DNA of 64,000 bases from Pocillopora verrucosa (lineage: Eukaryota > Cnidaria > Anthozoa > Scleractinia > Pocilloporidae), in assembly GCF_036669915.1 (NCBI RefSeq), contig NC_089325.1, forward strand, positions 9,425,231-9,489,230, read 5' to 3'. A program made the translations under genes and the position numbers. The stretch's first letter is position 1. Each line of letters begins with the position of its first letter. This document shows positions 32,209-46,657 of the stretch, in pieces. Under the pieces are notes generated by a model. It was not told the DNA's origin, did no database searches, and saw only the letters and a list, made by a program, of their open reading frames with translations.

Positions 32209-35200
32209 ATCAGTGTTTCTCGAGTTTTTTTTTTCAGTTTGAATTTTGTTGAAAAAATGACTGTTCCCCTCCCGAACCGTGGTGTTCTGCGAAATGGCTC
32301 AATTTGGACGTAAATAGGAAACAGCAAATTGTTGAAGGCGCCGAATGGCAAAAAACTGCCTCTAACATCTCTGCTCTCGAAGGAGTACTCTTCTCTTTCC
32401 CTGAGAAGAATACAGATTGCCACGTGATATGAAAGAAAACTTGTATCAGAAGTGACGGCAAGAAAGTGATGTCGATTTAGTGTCATTGCTCAGTTCGTGT
32501 ATTGTCCATCAAAAAGCTCTTACGATATTTGTACCTGCCAAAAAAAAAAAATCCATCTGATGTTCAATTATATTTTTGGCATTGAAGTCAAGTTGTTGAT
32601 TTAATTCTGACTTGTGCTGAGAGAGAAGAACTCGCACTTTAAGTTGTTGTCCGCTAGTAACTTCTTCAGCGTGCCCGAAGATGAGCAATGTTGCTAAGCA
32701 ACGCATTCTTCCCTTAAATTTGCTTACCGCTGTCGTGATAAGATTCAAACGTGTACTGTGAAAAATTCATACAGTCAATTCGTAATATCTTCTTGATACA
32801 GATTCAATAATTCTCAGAAAAGCGTACAGATTTTCCTGCCCAATAATGATGGGTTGATAAACGGCATAGTTCAGCTGATATGGAGGAGTAAACAAGAAAA
32901 AATCAACTCCGATATATTTTTAGCATAGGTGTTAGGGAGGAAATGACAGGCTTCCCGAAATCAAATATTAAGTAGTCTTACGGGCAAAACTTCAATTCTT
33001 TTCTTTTAGTTCTTCTGAAAGTAAAACAATAATTTGGTTATCTTTCACAACACCAATTTTCTAGTAATATGAATACGTGTAAAATTTTCCTTTTTAATTA
33101 ATTTTCCAATCAGGTCGATTTGTTGAAACAATAGCTGTAAGGTTTTTTCTCATTATACAAATATTCAAAGCAAATAAATTGTGTCATTGAATATCTCCTA
33201 TTCCGGTGTCGATAAAATGAGTTGAGAATTCGTCACTCAATTTAAATTTTTCAGCTTCCCAGAATCTAACGAGCTTTGCACCGAGCAAAAGTAACTTCCT
33301 ACGTAAGTGTCTTCAATTTGCTCTCTTTTCAGAAATTTTTAGAATTTTGTGGGATAAAAGATCTATTTAGAAACAATGAATTAATTTCAATGCTAAAAGT
33401 AGGGAATAGAATGTAGCTATCGTAAAACATTCGAAACTCAAGAAAGTACAAAAGTTCTTTGTTTCAAACGAATTCCGTATATAATGAAATCAGTTGTGTG
33501 TGAAAGCAAACAAATTAATTATAAATGCCGTTCAAATTTTAATTTAGTTTCTGAACCAGCGCTAGCGTTCGTTTCAATCAAGATCAATACCACAGATCAG
33601 AAGTTCTGCTCTCAATCTCATTTCACTTCAATGTTATCTTGAGACAAAATCTTTCCGCCGAATCTTTCAGGTGAGGATCTGAAGATATACATGTTTTTAG
33701 AGGTATATACAATCAACTCAAAGTTCGAATCTGTTTAGCGGCGTCTGAGCTACTTGATAGATGAAGACGAACTTCAAGCATATTTTAAACTTAATCCTAA
33801 ACGAATTTGGTCACCAATGTTGCAGAAAAAAGTCAAGTTCCATTGTCAACAGCCCTCCATGATTCTCGAGACAAAAGGGGCGCGTGCAGACTTTCCGTAT
33901 GGTAAATATGACTCTTGGCTTCCAAGAGAGTATTTTTTATTATTCATTTTTTTTTTTGCATGAAGATACACTGTAGAAAAAGGAATGCTATTTCTTCGAC
34001 ATAAGTCAGGCAACAGCGCGTGCGACAGTGATATAAAACGCAAGCTTAAGGAATCGTGTTTCGGAAAAAAAAACCTTAATTGTCTCACAACTTTACCATT
34101 ACGCAGTTCAAAATAAGTCTTAGCCCGAGAACTACACAGAGGATCTTCAAAAATGTATTTAGAATTCATTTCGTGCCAAAAAACACGTAACCATACTATC
34201 TCAACCGATGCTTTCCTGTCGACAAAACAAGACATCTAATCCGCTGAGGGGGATCAGATCTCTCTCTTGACAGGAATATGGTCCGATAAGCAATTAATTT
34301 GCAATTGCCTCTCACCAGAGAGTAAAAATTTTTCGTTTGATTTTCTCTTATTCAGTTTCTAACATTAAGGTCTTAACGTCAAAAGCTTTAACTAGCTCAC
34401 GAGTCTGACTTTCTGGCTTTAAAGCAAAGGACATCTTAAATTTAGGATAATTGCTTGCGTTAATTAGAAAAGAAATTTAGACTAGGATCATTTTGTCGAA
34501 ATACTTAACTATTTTTGAAAAAAACATGGAAAACAAAAATGCAGCTGGCGAGAGAAAAACTTGCCCTGCCATAGCATGTCGCGTATCGATGGCGACCGTT
34601 ATCACCTGGGGAAGACTCAAAGTGCATGCGGTTGAAATTTTGCGATCTACACCGGAAGAGACAACATCATGAGATAAATGATTATACTTTATGGCATGTG
34701 TAGTAGATTCATAAGTCGTATACTGCTAAAAGCAATTCTGCAACCTAATGAACCCCCAAGTCCTAGGATTATATGGATAACTGTATAAAATGAGGTTTAT
34801 TAGGACGATCTAAAATCCGTAACTAGGACGGTAAAATGACCCAAAATGTAACTCTGTTAAGTAATTGATATTCATAGGTTTTTCTCTTTCTCGTGTTGTA
34901 TTGCTTTTATATATTTGTTTACCTGTTTGACTTGTTTGTATGTTTGTCTGATTTCCTTTACACCGCGCGTGTCTGCAAGCAAACGTCGCGATCTACATCA
35001 CACGTGACTACATCGTGAGACAAACTTTTTATTGTTATTCACCACGATGAATAACCACAACCTTTTCCACACTTATATTGTTTACTTGTGTCCTGTATCC
35101 TCTCGGTTATAGCATCGGATGAAATCACGATTTACACCCAACTTATGATCTATTGATTCAATCGTTTGCTCTCGTTCATTTGCAGATATCTTGAGAACTA

Positions 35201-38200
35201 CATTTTCTTCCTTTTAAATCCAGTTTAACACGATAATTACGTATTCCAATCATCGAACAAACAAGATTGAATTTGTTTGAACAGATTTTTTCAGTATTAT
35301 TTTTTTCCTCCTTCCTAAAAAATGGTAGAAAACTCTTTTCTTTGTAATTAAATTCCCATGTTCACTCCATCATTACAGGGTTTCGTCCTGAAAGTTTCCG
35401 TAGATCATGATTCCAAAGTAGATCCGAGTTGTACGTGCTGTTTGCGATATGTTGCCTCAATTTGATTAATATTTAGAAGAGTGTATAGGCTACACTGATC
35501 AGCGAGATCTCCATCCAAATATTCCCTTTTTTGTTATATTATTTAGGGTGACGCATAAGGGATCTTTGGGAAATCCTTCTTTTCATAAGATTAAAAGGTT
35601 TATGAGCCAAATTAGAAAAGAGGAAAGATCAAATTTGAAGATAAAGAAAGCAAATGCATTTTCCTCACCGAAAGGGGATGTTAATATTTATGGGAAGTAA
35701 AAAAAAGTCTTAATTGAACGACAGATGGTAATGTTCTTGTTATTCTACCAGAATCTTAAACACGCTGAGACTCCAAGGTATATTATGGTGAATATTCAAC
35801 GGCAGACGAATCTTTATTGTATCTAAACATGCGGTACATCATGAAAACAATTAGAAGAACGAATGATCGAAACTTGTTCAGCACAGGGCGCTTTTTGTTT
35901 TTAATTACATAACAGATAAAACAGGGAAGCTGTGACTCTAAGGTGACTTTAAGAACTTGAAGACATTCAAACTGAGGTGGGTAAAATGAAATTATGCCAA
36001 TTTAATATTCAAGATCTTGAAACATAAACCTTCTTGGTAGGTTTACATATGAAGGATCCAAAAATAAACACGGAAATGAGTTTTGTATGGAATATTCATT
36101 TTTGTCCGTGATTAAAGTAAATTTCTCCTCCTGCTGTTGTTTGAAAAATACATCGAGTTGCCTTTTCAAATTTAACTTTATTGGCGAATTTCAAAGCAAA
36201 GGTATTTCTGGTCCCGATTTCACCCTTTCACTCCCATGAGTGACCAAGAGGGAATTTCTCCTTACAATATCAATACAATATCAAACAGACAAGTGATGAG
36301 AATAAAGGAAAATATCAATGAGGGTATGATTAGTTGATCCAGTACCAAATTCTCTAAACAAACATAGTGAGAATGATATGGCAGACAGAAAGGAGAATAA
36401 ATAATGATATCTTAGGCGTGAAAGGGTTAATGTCTTGTTGGTTACCAAAGATTACTGCTTGACGTGAAAGATTAAATTTTAATTCCTTAATGTCAATTTT
36501 ATGAGTTTAAAAAATGAAGTGAAATCGGAGCTGGAGGCAGGAAACAGTCAAAGTGACTCCTGCTCAATTGATGGCTTTTTCGGCTGCCAGTAAAGTACAA
36601 AGGAAAATATTAAATATTCATAATAAGAACAGTTTTATCATGTTGTGAATATTATATTATTTGAATTTGGCTGATGTATAGAGGAACATCCCGAGTTTTG
36701 ATCAGATTGCGGTTAAATGTGGCTGACTCTGCTTTTAAGCTGATTTACGGTTAGCACGCGTGAAACTCCACCTCGGTTTTCAAGTAAACGCAGAGTTGCC
36801 TTTTTTACGCGAGGTGAGTATCCGATTGCTTGGAGGTCGATGATGTTCTGTGCCTCCCAATAAATTAAAGAGACATGTTTGTGTAACAGAGAGAGAACCA
36901 TACTAAAAGCAGAATTTATTGTCTTACTTTTCCAATCAAATTGCGGTAACTAGGTTCATTAGAGACTAGGATCAAGAGAATGAAAATTACCAATGGGAAG
37001 GTTTGCAAGAAAATGCCTTTGGGATCCTTTTTAACGGTCAATTTGTTTTAATTTAGCGAGGAATTTAGGTTCTAGATTCAGGATGTAGTCGGGACTTATG
37101 GACTGATTTACGTTGAAAATCGACTTCCTCTAGCTTGAGAGTCTTGTGCACCGGAAATCAACTTACATGTATTTATATTGCCACTTTTTGTTCATCTGTC
37201 TCGATAAGAAAAGGAGAGAGCATAAATTACTCGTCGAAAAATTAAAAATTGGTTTCTCATACAATAGCATTTTTCAAAGGAAGAAAGGATGATTTATGGC
37301 AAAGAATACACCCGGCAAGAGTTTGCAGGACTTGCATTGTCTTTTTACGTTTGTGAACATGCCAAGACTAAAAGCTAAATGTTTGTGCTACGGAATCATA
37401 TTGCAATTGAGTTTGTTTAGCAGAAAAAGCGCTGGGGGGTTGAATCTATACAAGTTTAATTTCACATAAAGGTCAGTCCACCATGATAAATATTGATGAA
37501 TAATTTTTATTAGTAATTATATTCCCTCATATCAACAGCACAAGTAAACTAAAAACCAGGAGCTAAGTTTATCTTTTAAGTTCATGGAACAGCTCGGTTT
37601 TTTTCCCTAAGCAAATATCAATTTACTGCGGAGATACGTGAAGTTTTTCTTTTCACACAGAAGTTTGTTGTAGTGTTTTGGTTTTATAAACTGCATCACA
37701 AATGCTTAGACAAAATAATCATAGAATAATTTTGAATGCAATTTTGAAAATATCTGATATCTCTCAATATGCATTTTGACTTTACATAAAATAATGTAAG
37801 TTTTGTGCTTAGCGGGAGTCACATTTTTGAGATTTTAAAAGTAAAATGCTAATCAGATTTGATAAACCACGAGATCACAAGACTAAAAATATACGAGAAA
37901 TACATCAAAGTCGATACTCTGGAGGTTGCCAAGTTATTTAGCGTAACCAATGATATAGAAAAGGTTGCAAGACGAGAAAAAATGAATAATTTTTTTTTCT
38001 GTATCGAGAGGGGAAAATTTTAATTAGATTTCGAGTCGGAATTCATCAAAGGTCTAAAAAGTGTTAGATTGCACTCGTTACTGCAGTTAAAAAATTGGTA
38101 AAAAGAATTTCACTCAAGCGACGGAACTCCCGTTCGAATATGTGTTATATCAGTAAGTTTTTAATTTATGTAATCAAGTCCAAGAGTGAAAGTAAAGTTC

Positions 38201-39129
38201 ATTGTCTGGGAGACGATTTCTTAACATAAAAATTGACAAACCAACAAGTTATACATTTCTATCTTTTCTGGAAACGAATGCTACTTTGCCATGTTTTTGA
38301 ACAGACGTGAACAACATCTGTTATGGTCCTATTCAGCCTAGAGAGAAAAGAAAAAAAAGGGTTAGTCCACCGCAATTTGCATCTGCCGCAGACAATTTCA
38401 TTTTAAAAGCACCTTTCAGCCTTGTTATTAAGTGATTCCTCCTCATCTCTTTCAGTTAATTTCAAAGTCTAATGGCCGAGCTTATAAATTATTCACAATA
38501 ACTGCGGCTTGTCTAACTAAGCAAGCCTCGTTAGCACACACCTTTTCCAGTAATTTCCATTTGCCGCTTTGAATACATGTTATAAATATTCGATAATGGC
38601 AAACAAGCTTGTTCATACAACAAATAGCAACAATTTCAGACAACAGTCCCGCCCTACTCTAAAGTGGTTTGAATCGACAAGCTGCAACCACCCGTGCGCT
38701 AAAATTCTAATGATCTCGTCTTCTATTTCGCACTATGGACGTTTTAAATCGAGGCATTTAATTGCATGCAGTACAGTCAGCAAATTTGGCAGCATCCGTT
38801 GTGGTTCAGGTGGGCTCATTTTCATGAAAAATGATCAATAAACGTTAGCCAACCTATGAGAACGAAGTCACTCATCAAGTGAGGCATCGTTTTTGTACTA
38901 AATGAAACAATCGCTATCCAAAATTTCGACATATATTGATTGATATCTATATATCGGGCAGAATTTTTTCCTCAGAACTCAATATTTCTGGCAGAGGCTT
39001 TGACAATAAGCGTCCAATTTTATTATATTTCAGCTGTGGTGGTGAGAACGCGTTTTAATCGACCAATTTGTTACGACGTTGTGGTGTAAGCTGAAAAAGG
39101 AATTCACTTCACTCATGGCAAGCAAATGT
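32209..39129. other. Gene-poor 6.9-kb spacer
   Basis: No gene could be supported on either strand. It contains a family B MITE at 36,221-36,430. A short exon-like segment (33,255-33,302, with acceptor TTTTTCAG and GTAAGT donor) could not be tied to a coding frame. Open frames at 33754-33963, 33846-34235 and 38569-38841 lack features. Confidence 0.5.
36221..36430 (+). mobile_element. TTAA-type MITE copy (family B)
   Basis: It runs from CACCCTTTCACTCCCATGAG to GTGAAAGGGTTAA. The interior is nearly collinear with the copy at 26,883. Confidence 0.8.
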
Positions 39130-39138
39130 TATAAATAG
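39130..39138 (+). promoter_or_regulatory. TATA box of nAChR-like gene A
   Basis: TATAAATAG starts 79 bases upstream of the gene A ATG (39209). Gene B has TATAAAAG at the same distance. Confidence 0.65.
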
Positions 39139-39208
39139 AGGGTTATCACATTGTTACTTACTTTGAAAGAAGAAGAAGAAGGAAGTCAAACGTCCCGAAC
39201 AATCAGCA

Positions 39209-42200
39209 ATGAAAGGGCCGCTGTTTTTTTGCATCATTTTGTGCTTGTACTGGAGCTTATTTCCTGTGTCAACAGGTACACTAGTTCTCTTTATATATAA
39301 TGTCTATTAACATGCATTGTCGAACAAGACAACTCTTTATCTACCCCCAACTAGTGCTTCGGAGACGTCTGAACTTCATACATGACCTGATCATGAAAGC
39401 GCTTGATTGTATCTTGAAACCACATGACGCAATTTCGAGTTGAATGTTTTTTTCAAGCGCAATTCATTTAAAAATTTGAATCACTCTGCATTTCTTTGAA
39501 CAACGATTTTCGACGTAAAAGGCTCTTTATTTGTCTCGTTGGAACTCCTTTTTGTGAGTATTCCCCCATTAAGAAGAACTGATGCATATTTTTTTCGGAA
39601 TTTAAAATTTTAAGTTGTTCGATCGAGCGTCAATTGCCAATATCTATAGGTGTCAACTGAAAACTTGCTTAAAATTCTTATTCCCAAACGACACTTTTAA
39701 CACTTTCTTTAAGTAAACGTGTTCATATTGGTAGAAGGAAGAGCTTTTTGACTTTGGATGTGTGTGCAGTACGTTCAACGATCTAATTTAAGCCTTTTTA
39801 TGGGCTCCATTCATCTGTTATTATAATTGCGAATGCCGTGTGGCAAGGCGTTTAATTTGTAAAAATCAGCATAAAGTGAAATGGGTGATATTCTCAGCTT
39901 CTTTTAGGGGACTAATTACTATTTTTCAATCTAAAAAAAAACGGAATGTGTTCATTTTTCTAAAAATCATTTTTCTAAATTGGTTCCCAAACCTTGGTCG
40001 ATTAAATCCTTCAAAATACGCTTCTCTAAACATTTCTTGATTACCATCCTGACAGATTAACAGTCATAATTATATTCATATGAAATGCTCACTGTTATTA
40101 ATTATTCATGTAATGTGTATTCTGACAGGCTTCAAGGAAAGTTCTCAACAACGCCTGCTGGCACATCTGTTCGCAAAGTATGATGGGGACGGCCGTCCAA
40201 GCTCCGACAGGTCACGCGCTGTTCTCGTGTCGTTTGGCGCGAAACTCGTCAGGATTATCCAGTTGGTAAGCACAAATCTTCGACTAAGACTTTTGACAGA
40301 AACAATATTGTTTTAATTTCAATTAAGTGGCGTAAATAAAAAACGAGGTGATCATAATTAACTTCAAATCAGAATAAAAATAGTTTTCATTTGACTTCAT
40401 AAGGGAGTTTAAGAGATGTCATGGGAGAATGAGCCAGAAAAAACGTCAGCCACCCAGTCGTAATTGGTTTACATTTTCTCAGGATCTGATTGGTTGAGAG
40501 GACGGCGTGATTTTTTTAGAGCAATTAGAACGTGTGACAAAGTAATCTCAGACAAGCTTTAAAGTCTCAACTGAAAAAAATAAGAACGACAGCAATGTTT
40601 ATTCGGTTACTGGGATGGGTGAATGGAGAGTTATTGTAAAGATAGTAATATATATGCCCAACATTGGACCATAAATTGACCAGCTTTTTGTTTCAATTTG
40701 TTTCTGCACTATTTTATTATAGAATGAAAGAGGAAATACGATTCGTTCTCAATGGTGGATCTACCAGGTAAAAAATTATTACAATTAGAATTGCAAAATT
40801 CACTCATATATTTAGGAAGGTTATACGTGCACAGTTTTACAAAAATCTTATTTTGAAGAGAGATTTTTTACTTATGTTATTATATCCTAATACTTTATAT
40901 TCTTGGGATTGAGGTTTTAAATCGTAGTGAGCAGATCTGTTATCAAATTTATTACTGGTTTAAAATTCTACTTCACTCTGTTTATACATTTATTTAATAT
41001 ATATATATTTTAATTTGTACCCATGCCCCTCTCACAATTCTTATTCAGCAATGGGTGAATTCTGACTTGACTTGGAACGAGGCTGACTATAATGGCACCA
41101 AGGTTATTCACGTGAGTCCCAGAAAGGTCTGGGCACCAGACATCATATTATACAACAGGTGAGAGTATGAACCCCTTTCACGCTAATATCAGTGTGCATA
41201 TTCTCTATACTGCTCTTCATGCAGTTCTTAAGGCGCTGACAAGGAGAAATTGTTTAACAATCAAGAGCGTCTTAAGTTGGTGATCGTTTCCTTTTTTCTG
41301 ATGATTTTAATGCGCGATTCTGGGGAGTGGTATTAATATACTATTTACTCTTTAAGGTTTACAAGGCGGCTGATAACTGCCAGTGCCTACAACCAATTTT
41401 CGTGACACTCAGTTTACTTAACAGTTCAACATTTTTTCTTCTCACTGCTGGGCTGGATTGTTCAAAGCTGGGTTAAGATAACCTAGGCTAAGTGTGAAAT
41501 CTGATTTAAGATCTGACAATTTAATTATTGGATGCTCTAAACAGAATAAAGAAAACTATCCTTAAAAGGCTTTTGAACAAAATAATAAAGAAGCCCAAAT
41601 TTAAAATTTCACCTTGGGTTAGCGCTAATCGGCCTTTGAACAACTGGGCCCAGGATGGAAAGTGGCCACTTTGAGAGTAAAACGTCTTGCCAAAGAACAA
41701 AATGTAATGAGCCAAAATACAACGAGCAAGTTAGGACTAGAACTCAGACCAGACCGTTATTGATCTAAACCAACATCATAAGGATCCCTTTTACGTTAAA
41801 ATCGCTTAGCGCAACCGGGAAATTTTCTCAGACTTTTTTAGACGCGTAATTTATATCATGTATGAGATAGATACAGCTTGGGTAGGCTAAGCTTACTTCT
41901 AACATTTGTGATCTCATTGATAAATCATTACTTTTAAAATGATATAAGGAAGCATTTTCAAGTGTTCACAGATTTATAATTTGCATGTAATTAATAGCAG
42001 GCCACAGTTTCTCATCCCACACAATCAACTTTTTAACCTCTAACATTAAAACCCTTTGTTAACAGATAGAAACAGCTCTGCAGCGGAGCATGCGCCTTTC
42101 ACTGCTGAAAGGGAGCAACATGTAACGTCCCCATGCGATATCAGCACGGCTAGGGGCTGTGCCTCATGCACCACTTTTTTGTCATTATCACATTTTAACA

Positions 42201-43131
42201 TCAGCATGAAATATTTTTGTTAAAATGATTAGAAGGAGAGTTATGTTGGTGAGTTAATCTAAGTGTACTTAAAAATCCATACTCGTCAGGGCGTGGCCTG
42301 CTATTACTGTATTTATCATAATTAACTTATCACAGTGTGCGGTTCGCTGACAGTGCTGACGATAACGACAAACTTGGTGGAGGAACAGAGAAGTATAAAA
42401 CCAAGATAGCAATAAACTCCAACGGATCGTGCAAGTGGATGGCGCCAGCAATCTTTCAAAGCACGTGCGAAATCAATACGAAATACTTCCCTTTCGACGA
42501 CCAGGTTGGTCATTTGAATTATGGTCATAGAATTATTGGCAATTATGGCTCGTTGTACAAATGTGAGCTTAGTTGCCAAGCTTTTGAACGGAAGTGAGGC
42601 TGAGGATGACTGCCACCTTCAGTCTCACTCTGACTCATTCAGGTTACATGTAATGGAAACGAGAAACCAGAAACCAGTAAGCTTTATCATAGTAGAGTGA
42701 TCACTTGTAAAAAACCGGAAAAATATGCCTTGAAAGAACTCCTCTTCAAAAGCTTGACAACTACGCATCCGAGTTTAACAATGTAACAATGGACGTTTTA
42801 ACTAAAAGCTTAGAAATCTCGATTTTGCTACATGGCTGAGGTCACGATTCGTTGTGTAGGTCTGTAAGTCAAAACAGATCTTAAAATCGCTTAATGTCCA
42901 CTCTGTTTAAGATCTGCACGCTTAAGTTCGGATCCTGGGCTTTTGATGGCAGCGAGCTGGATGTTGTTGTTGACGAGTCTGAGACTGGTGCCAAGGGAGA
43001 CATCTATCGGAACAATACCGAGTGGGACTTGGTAAAAGTGACAGCGGTAAGAATCGAGGTAAGTGAAGAACAAGGGCGGTTAGAATCGATGGAATTTTTT
43101 ATTTGCCAATCCTCTCAGATTAAACAACAAC

Positions 43132-43168
<37 letters not shown>

Positions 43169-44590
43169 GACGTTTTTAACTAAACGACCCGCACCAGAAA
43201 TTGCAAAGATCTGGATGGATCGCAGGGAAAGTTATAAAAATACCACAACGCTAAACGCACTGCAACTATACTTTGCTGTTGTTGTTTTTTGTAACAGGAC
43301 ATATACAGCTGCTGTGTTCACCCATACCCAAGTATCATACTTTCGCTTCACCTAAGCAGGCGGTATTACTTCTACATGGTGAATCTTGTGGTACCGTGTT
43401 CTCTTATAGCCCTCATGGTCCTTCTCTCCTTCATTTTGCCGCCAGAGTCTGGGGAGAGAATAGGACTGGGTATTACAGTACTTATGGCTATGGCTATCTT
43501 CCAGGAACTGACGTCAGCCAAGCTGCCAGCGGATTCCGAATACATTCCGTTGCTAGGTAATTTATCATCGCTACTTTAAAAGACCCAGGGAGGAACAGGT
43601 GATAGAAGGCGTTTGCTTTTTGGTTTTAGTATGTACGATACAGACACCAAATAAAAATACTTTATTTCGGTCAATATGCCTAAATATACCAATACCTAAT
43701 ATACCTAATCCTGACGCGCAATTTTGTCTCTTTGACTGCTCGGAGGTGAGTAGTACTTGCTAATTACCTCCAAACCAGCCAATCGGCACGCGCCAAAAGC
43801 ACTTTTCACCTGTATAGTATACATACTAGTGATGACGATGATGATGATGACACCAGGTTCCTCGGATCTGAGGATCAGTGGGAAGGTCGTCCTTGTTGAC
43901 ACGCCCACTTAATGCTTGGTACGTAATACTTTGAACAATACCAACAAACACATCTTTAATACCGTAAATTTTTCTGTTTACTTTTCAGCTAAGTACTACT
44001 CCAGTGCTATTTTTGAGATTGGTTTGGCTCTGTTTGCCACTTGTGTCATTTTGAACTTTTTCTACCAACGCTGCGAAATGCCTGGTTGGCTCAAACAGCT
44101 CATGTTCAGTTTTCTGGGTCCATTGGTGAGAATAAAGTATACACCTCAACCGTCAAACAAAACTCGTAAGAAAAACCAAAAAGGTTTGATCGAAGAAAAC
44201 TTTGAATTAGCTTCGCAGTCCGAAGGCTCTTACTCGGGGCCCATTGAGTTAAGAAAAATGACTGTGTTAAACGATAGTACATGTGAAGGAAATGGGCGCT
44301 GTGGTGAAGCAAAGCCTTCGTCGCCTGTTCATCTCATACGTTCTAGAACACGCAGCAGTATTCGTGAGACTCCTATTCTGAATGATCAAGTGACAGAAAA
44401 ACAACAAGGAAAGTATGTGTTCGAGGCGGCTGATGGGTCGCGCGCGGATGAAATAAACAATATTACTGACTGGCAAATGGCCGCAAAAATTTTGGATCGT
44501 GTTGTGCTCGTCCTTGGGATTTTAATCAGCGTTGCAACTTTCCTCGCAATTTTCATGCAAGCACCAAGAGTACAAGAGATGTTTTCCTGA
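39209..44590 (+). CDS. Nicotinic acetylcholine receptor-like subunit, alpha-type (copy A)
   Basis: This is a pentameric Cys-loop ligand-gated channel subunit of 511 residues. Exons are 39209-39275, 40129-40265, 40723-40767, 41049-41158, 42336-42504, 42912-43058, 43298-43556 and 43989-44590, all in frame. The signal peptide is 1 to about 22. Ligand-site residues are visible: W80 (loop D), Y118 (loop A), W185 (loop B), and Y228, C230, C231, Y235 (loop C, YSCCVHPY). The vicinal Cys pair marks alpha subunits, and spacing to the last Tyr is as in alpha7. The Cys-loop is C164-C178 (13 residues between). M1 begins near 248. M2 reads GERIGLGITVLMAMAIFQEL with Glu at -1' (cation selectivity) and Met at 9' instead of Leu. 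The M3-M4 loop is long, charged and Ser-rich; M4 is near the C-terminus. Cys-loop position 176/177 is split by an intron absent from copy B. Ligand is not certain. Confidence 0.95.
41169..41337 (-). mobile_element. TTAA-type MITE copy (family A, reversed) in gene A intron 4
   Basis: It reads in reverse relative to 15,131: CAGTGTGCATATTCTCTATAC and GAGAAATTGTTTAACAATCA are recognisable; the far end is degenerate. Confidence 0.65.
43132..43167. repeat. (AAT)n microsatellite in gene A intron 6
   Basis: About twelve AAT units in a row. Confidence 0.85.
43700..43825. repeat. Dispersed repeat copy, shared with 29,880-29,995
   Basis: TGACGCGCAATTTTGTCTCT, GAGGTGAGTAGTACTTG and CACCTGTATAGTA follow the same order as in the copy in the PAN gene intron. 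Confidence 0.5.
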
Positions 44591-44835
44591 AATTCAAAAG
44601 TGATCATCCGCCCTTCTTTCAAATTATATATCCTTTAAGGTCGGGAAGCTTGATGATCACACAGTGATTCTCCTAGTCCCTTTGACGCGCCCTTTTGTTC
44701 ACCTTTATTCATTTTTACAGAAGTGATCTGTTTTACTCGTCGTAAGATAGGTATAAGAAAACCCCTGATGTCACTGACAGCAAATTACTCTTTTAAGGGG
44801 GGACTAGAAACCAGCGTAATTGTGATATAGTTACA

Positions 44836-44887
44836 AATAAACAAAAATATGATTTTGGGTAAGAAATAACAGAAAACAGTCAATAAA
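44836..44887 (+). terminator. Polyadenylation signals of gene A
   Basis: AATAAA occurs at 44836-44841 and 44882-44887, about 250-300 bases after the stop. Confidence 0.55.
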
Positions 44888-45545
44888 GATAAACGTTGTT
44901 CAGATCATTGATATTCGACAATTTGTTAAACATGATGATAATAACAAACTTTGCAGCCCCTTATGAAGCAAGTCAATATATACATGAATTGTAAAATCGT
45001 TTGAAGTTAAATTATGACCTATTTCTTAAAAAAAATATATGATTTATTCCTGTTGCTCTTAATCAGCTACTTCATCTCGGAGCCCTTTTTTCGAAACAGA
45101 TGTAAGATACTTTCATATTTTTCTGATTGTTGTATTATTTACGCGTAGTCTTTTGAACATTAATAAAAAAGAAACCATTGAAAACAACTGCAATGATAAT
45201 TACAAAGATATCAAATTAATCTCATCGGTATGAACCAGATTTTTACTTATCATTAACATATGCAAAACCATACGCAAAAATAACAATGAAATGTAGACAT
45301 CCTGATATGTTTATCTTCTGAGCCGTTTGGTGGAGAAAAAAAAAGATTTGTTTTCCATATGTCAATACATTTATATGTGCTGTTTGAAATAGAGTGTGAT
45401 ACTGGCGATATTGATTGCAGAGCATATCCTGTCTCATTTTCATTCACTCATCTACAGTTAATACCGGACAGAAAGCTGTTGTGACTATGACAGTCTGTTG
45501 AAGAGAGCCGTTTCCGAATCAATTGACTCCTTAAAAAACTGAGCA

Positions 45546-45751
45546 CTTTACACCCTTAAATTAGTATGCATATTTTCCGTACCGTTGCTAACATATTTGC
45601 TAAGGTCCAGAAAAGGAGAATTTGTTTAACAATCAGGACCTTCTTTGGTTGGTGATCATTTCCTTTATTCTCATGACCTTAACGTCTGACCCAGAGGTGA
45701 TTTTATAGGGAGAAATTATATGTTGGTCACTCTTAGGCGTTAAGGAGTTGA
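45546..45751 (-). mobile_element. TTAA-type MITE copy (family A, reversed)
   Basis: AGTATGCATATTTTCCGTAC, AGGAGAATTTGTTTAACAAT and CATTTCCTTTATTCTCATGA match family A in reverse. Confidence 0.7.
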
Positions 45752-46657
45752 AGTAATATATTTACCTTTTCATAGGAAATAAATGCACTTTATTAACGCG
45801 ATTATAAAAATTGCCTTTATTAAATGCATCTTAATTTACGACGATGATAATATCAAATCACACTACATTGCATCATTGTTGTTTTGCAGTAACTTTATTT
45901 CAATAACAAAATCTCATCTCATCATGGCTCCATTATCAATGCCTCAGAGTTATTATCTAACAGTTCTTCCACAAGAAATGTCTTTCAATACGTTTGTTGA
46001 GAAGTTTGTATTGAAGAAAATTCGCGTAAAAATATAAAGCTAGGCACACATTGTTTTCGAAAAGTTCGCGTCAATTTGATGTATGCAAACCTAACCTATA
46101 GAAAATTCGCTTTAATTTTCTGTAACGTAAATTTTCTTGGCGTTGTCAACATGCATCGTTAAATTCCTAGCAGAAGGTAAGTCATTTTGTACAGTTCAGA
46201 ATGCCTGTGGCAAAGAAACTCTCTCTCAGTATTGGCTAGTAACCAATGATGGAGGTCAAATATAAGAAATAAAGGTGGAAATTTTTTGTTTTTGATAGGT
46301 TAGTTGAGGACAAATACGGTAGGTTTTAAAATTAATGAAATTAGAGCTTTCCCCTCGACTTGATTTGAAACAAACGTGTGAATGATTGGTTTAGCTCCAT
46401 AGATTTACCTGGAAGTCTCGTCCCCATACAAACCAATTTATTTTAATTTTTTTAAAACTTATTTAGTCTGGTTATTAATAAGAGTGACGTGGCGAAGGAA
46501 ATAGACGATCATCATAAATCTTTGCAACACAACAGTACTGAGTCTTTGTTCAAATAGCACTTAAAGGACGAATGAAAGCCACAGGCGCAGGAAATATCTC
46601 GGGCTTCATTCAGTGATTTGCTTAAGCAAATCAAGTTTTTAGTTTCTTATCTTTTAG

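Noticed and set aside
33754-34235. Overlapping open frames on both strands
   Set aside because: No features, flanks give no exon partners, AT-rich chance frames.
45783-46037. 84-codon open frame with a plausible acceptor inside (ending near 45,890)
   Set aside because: No recognisable family and no matching upstream exon; kept only as spacer.
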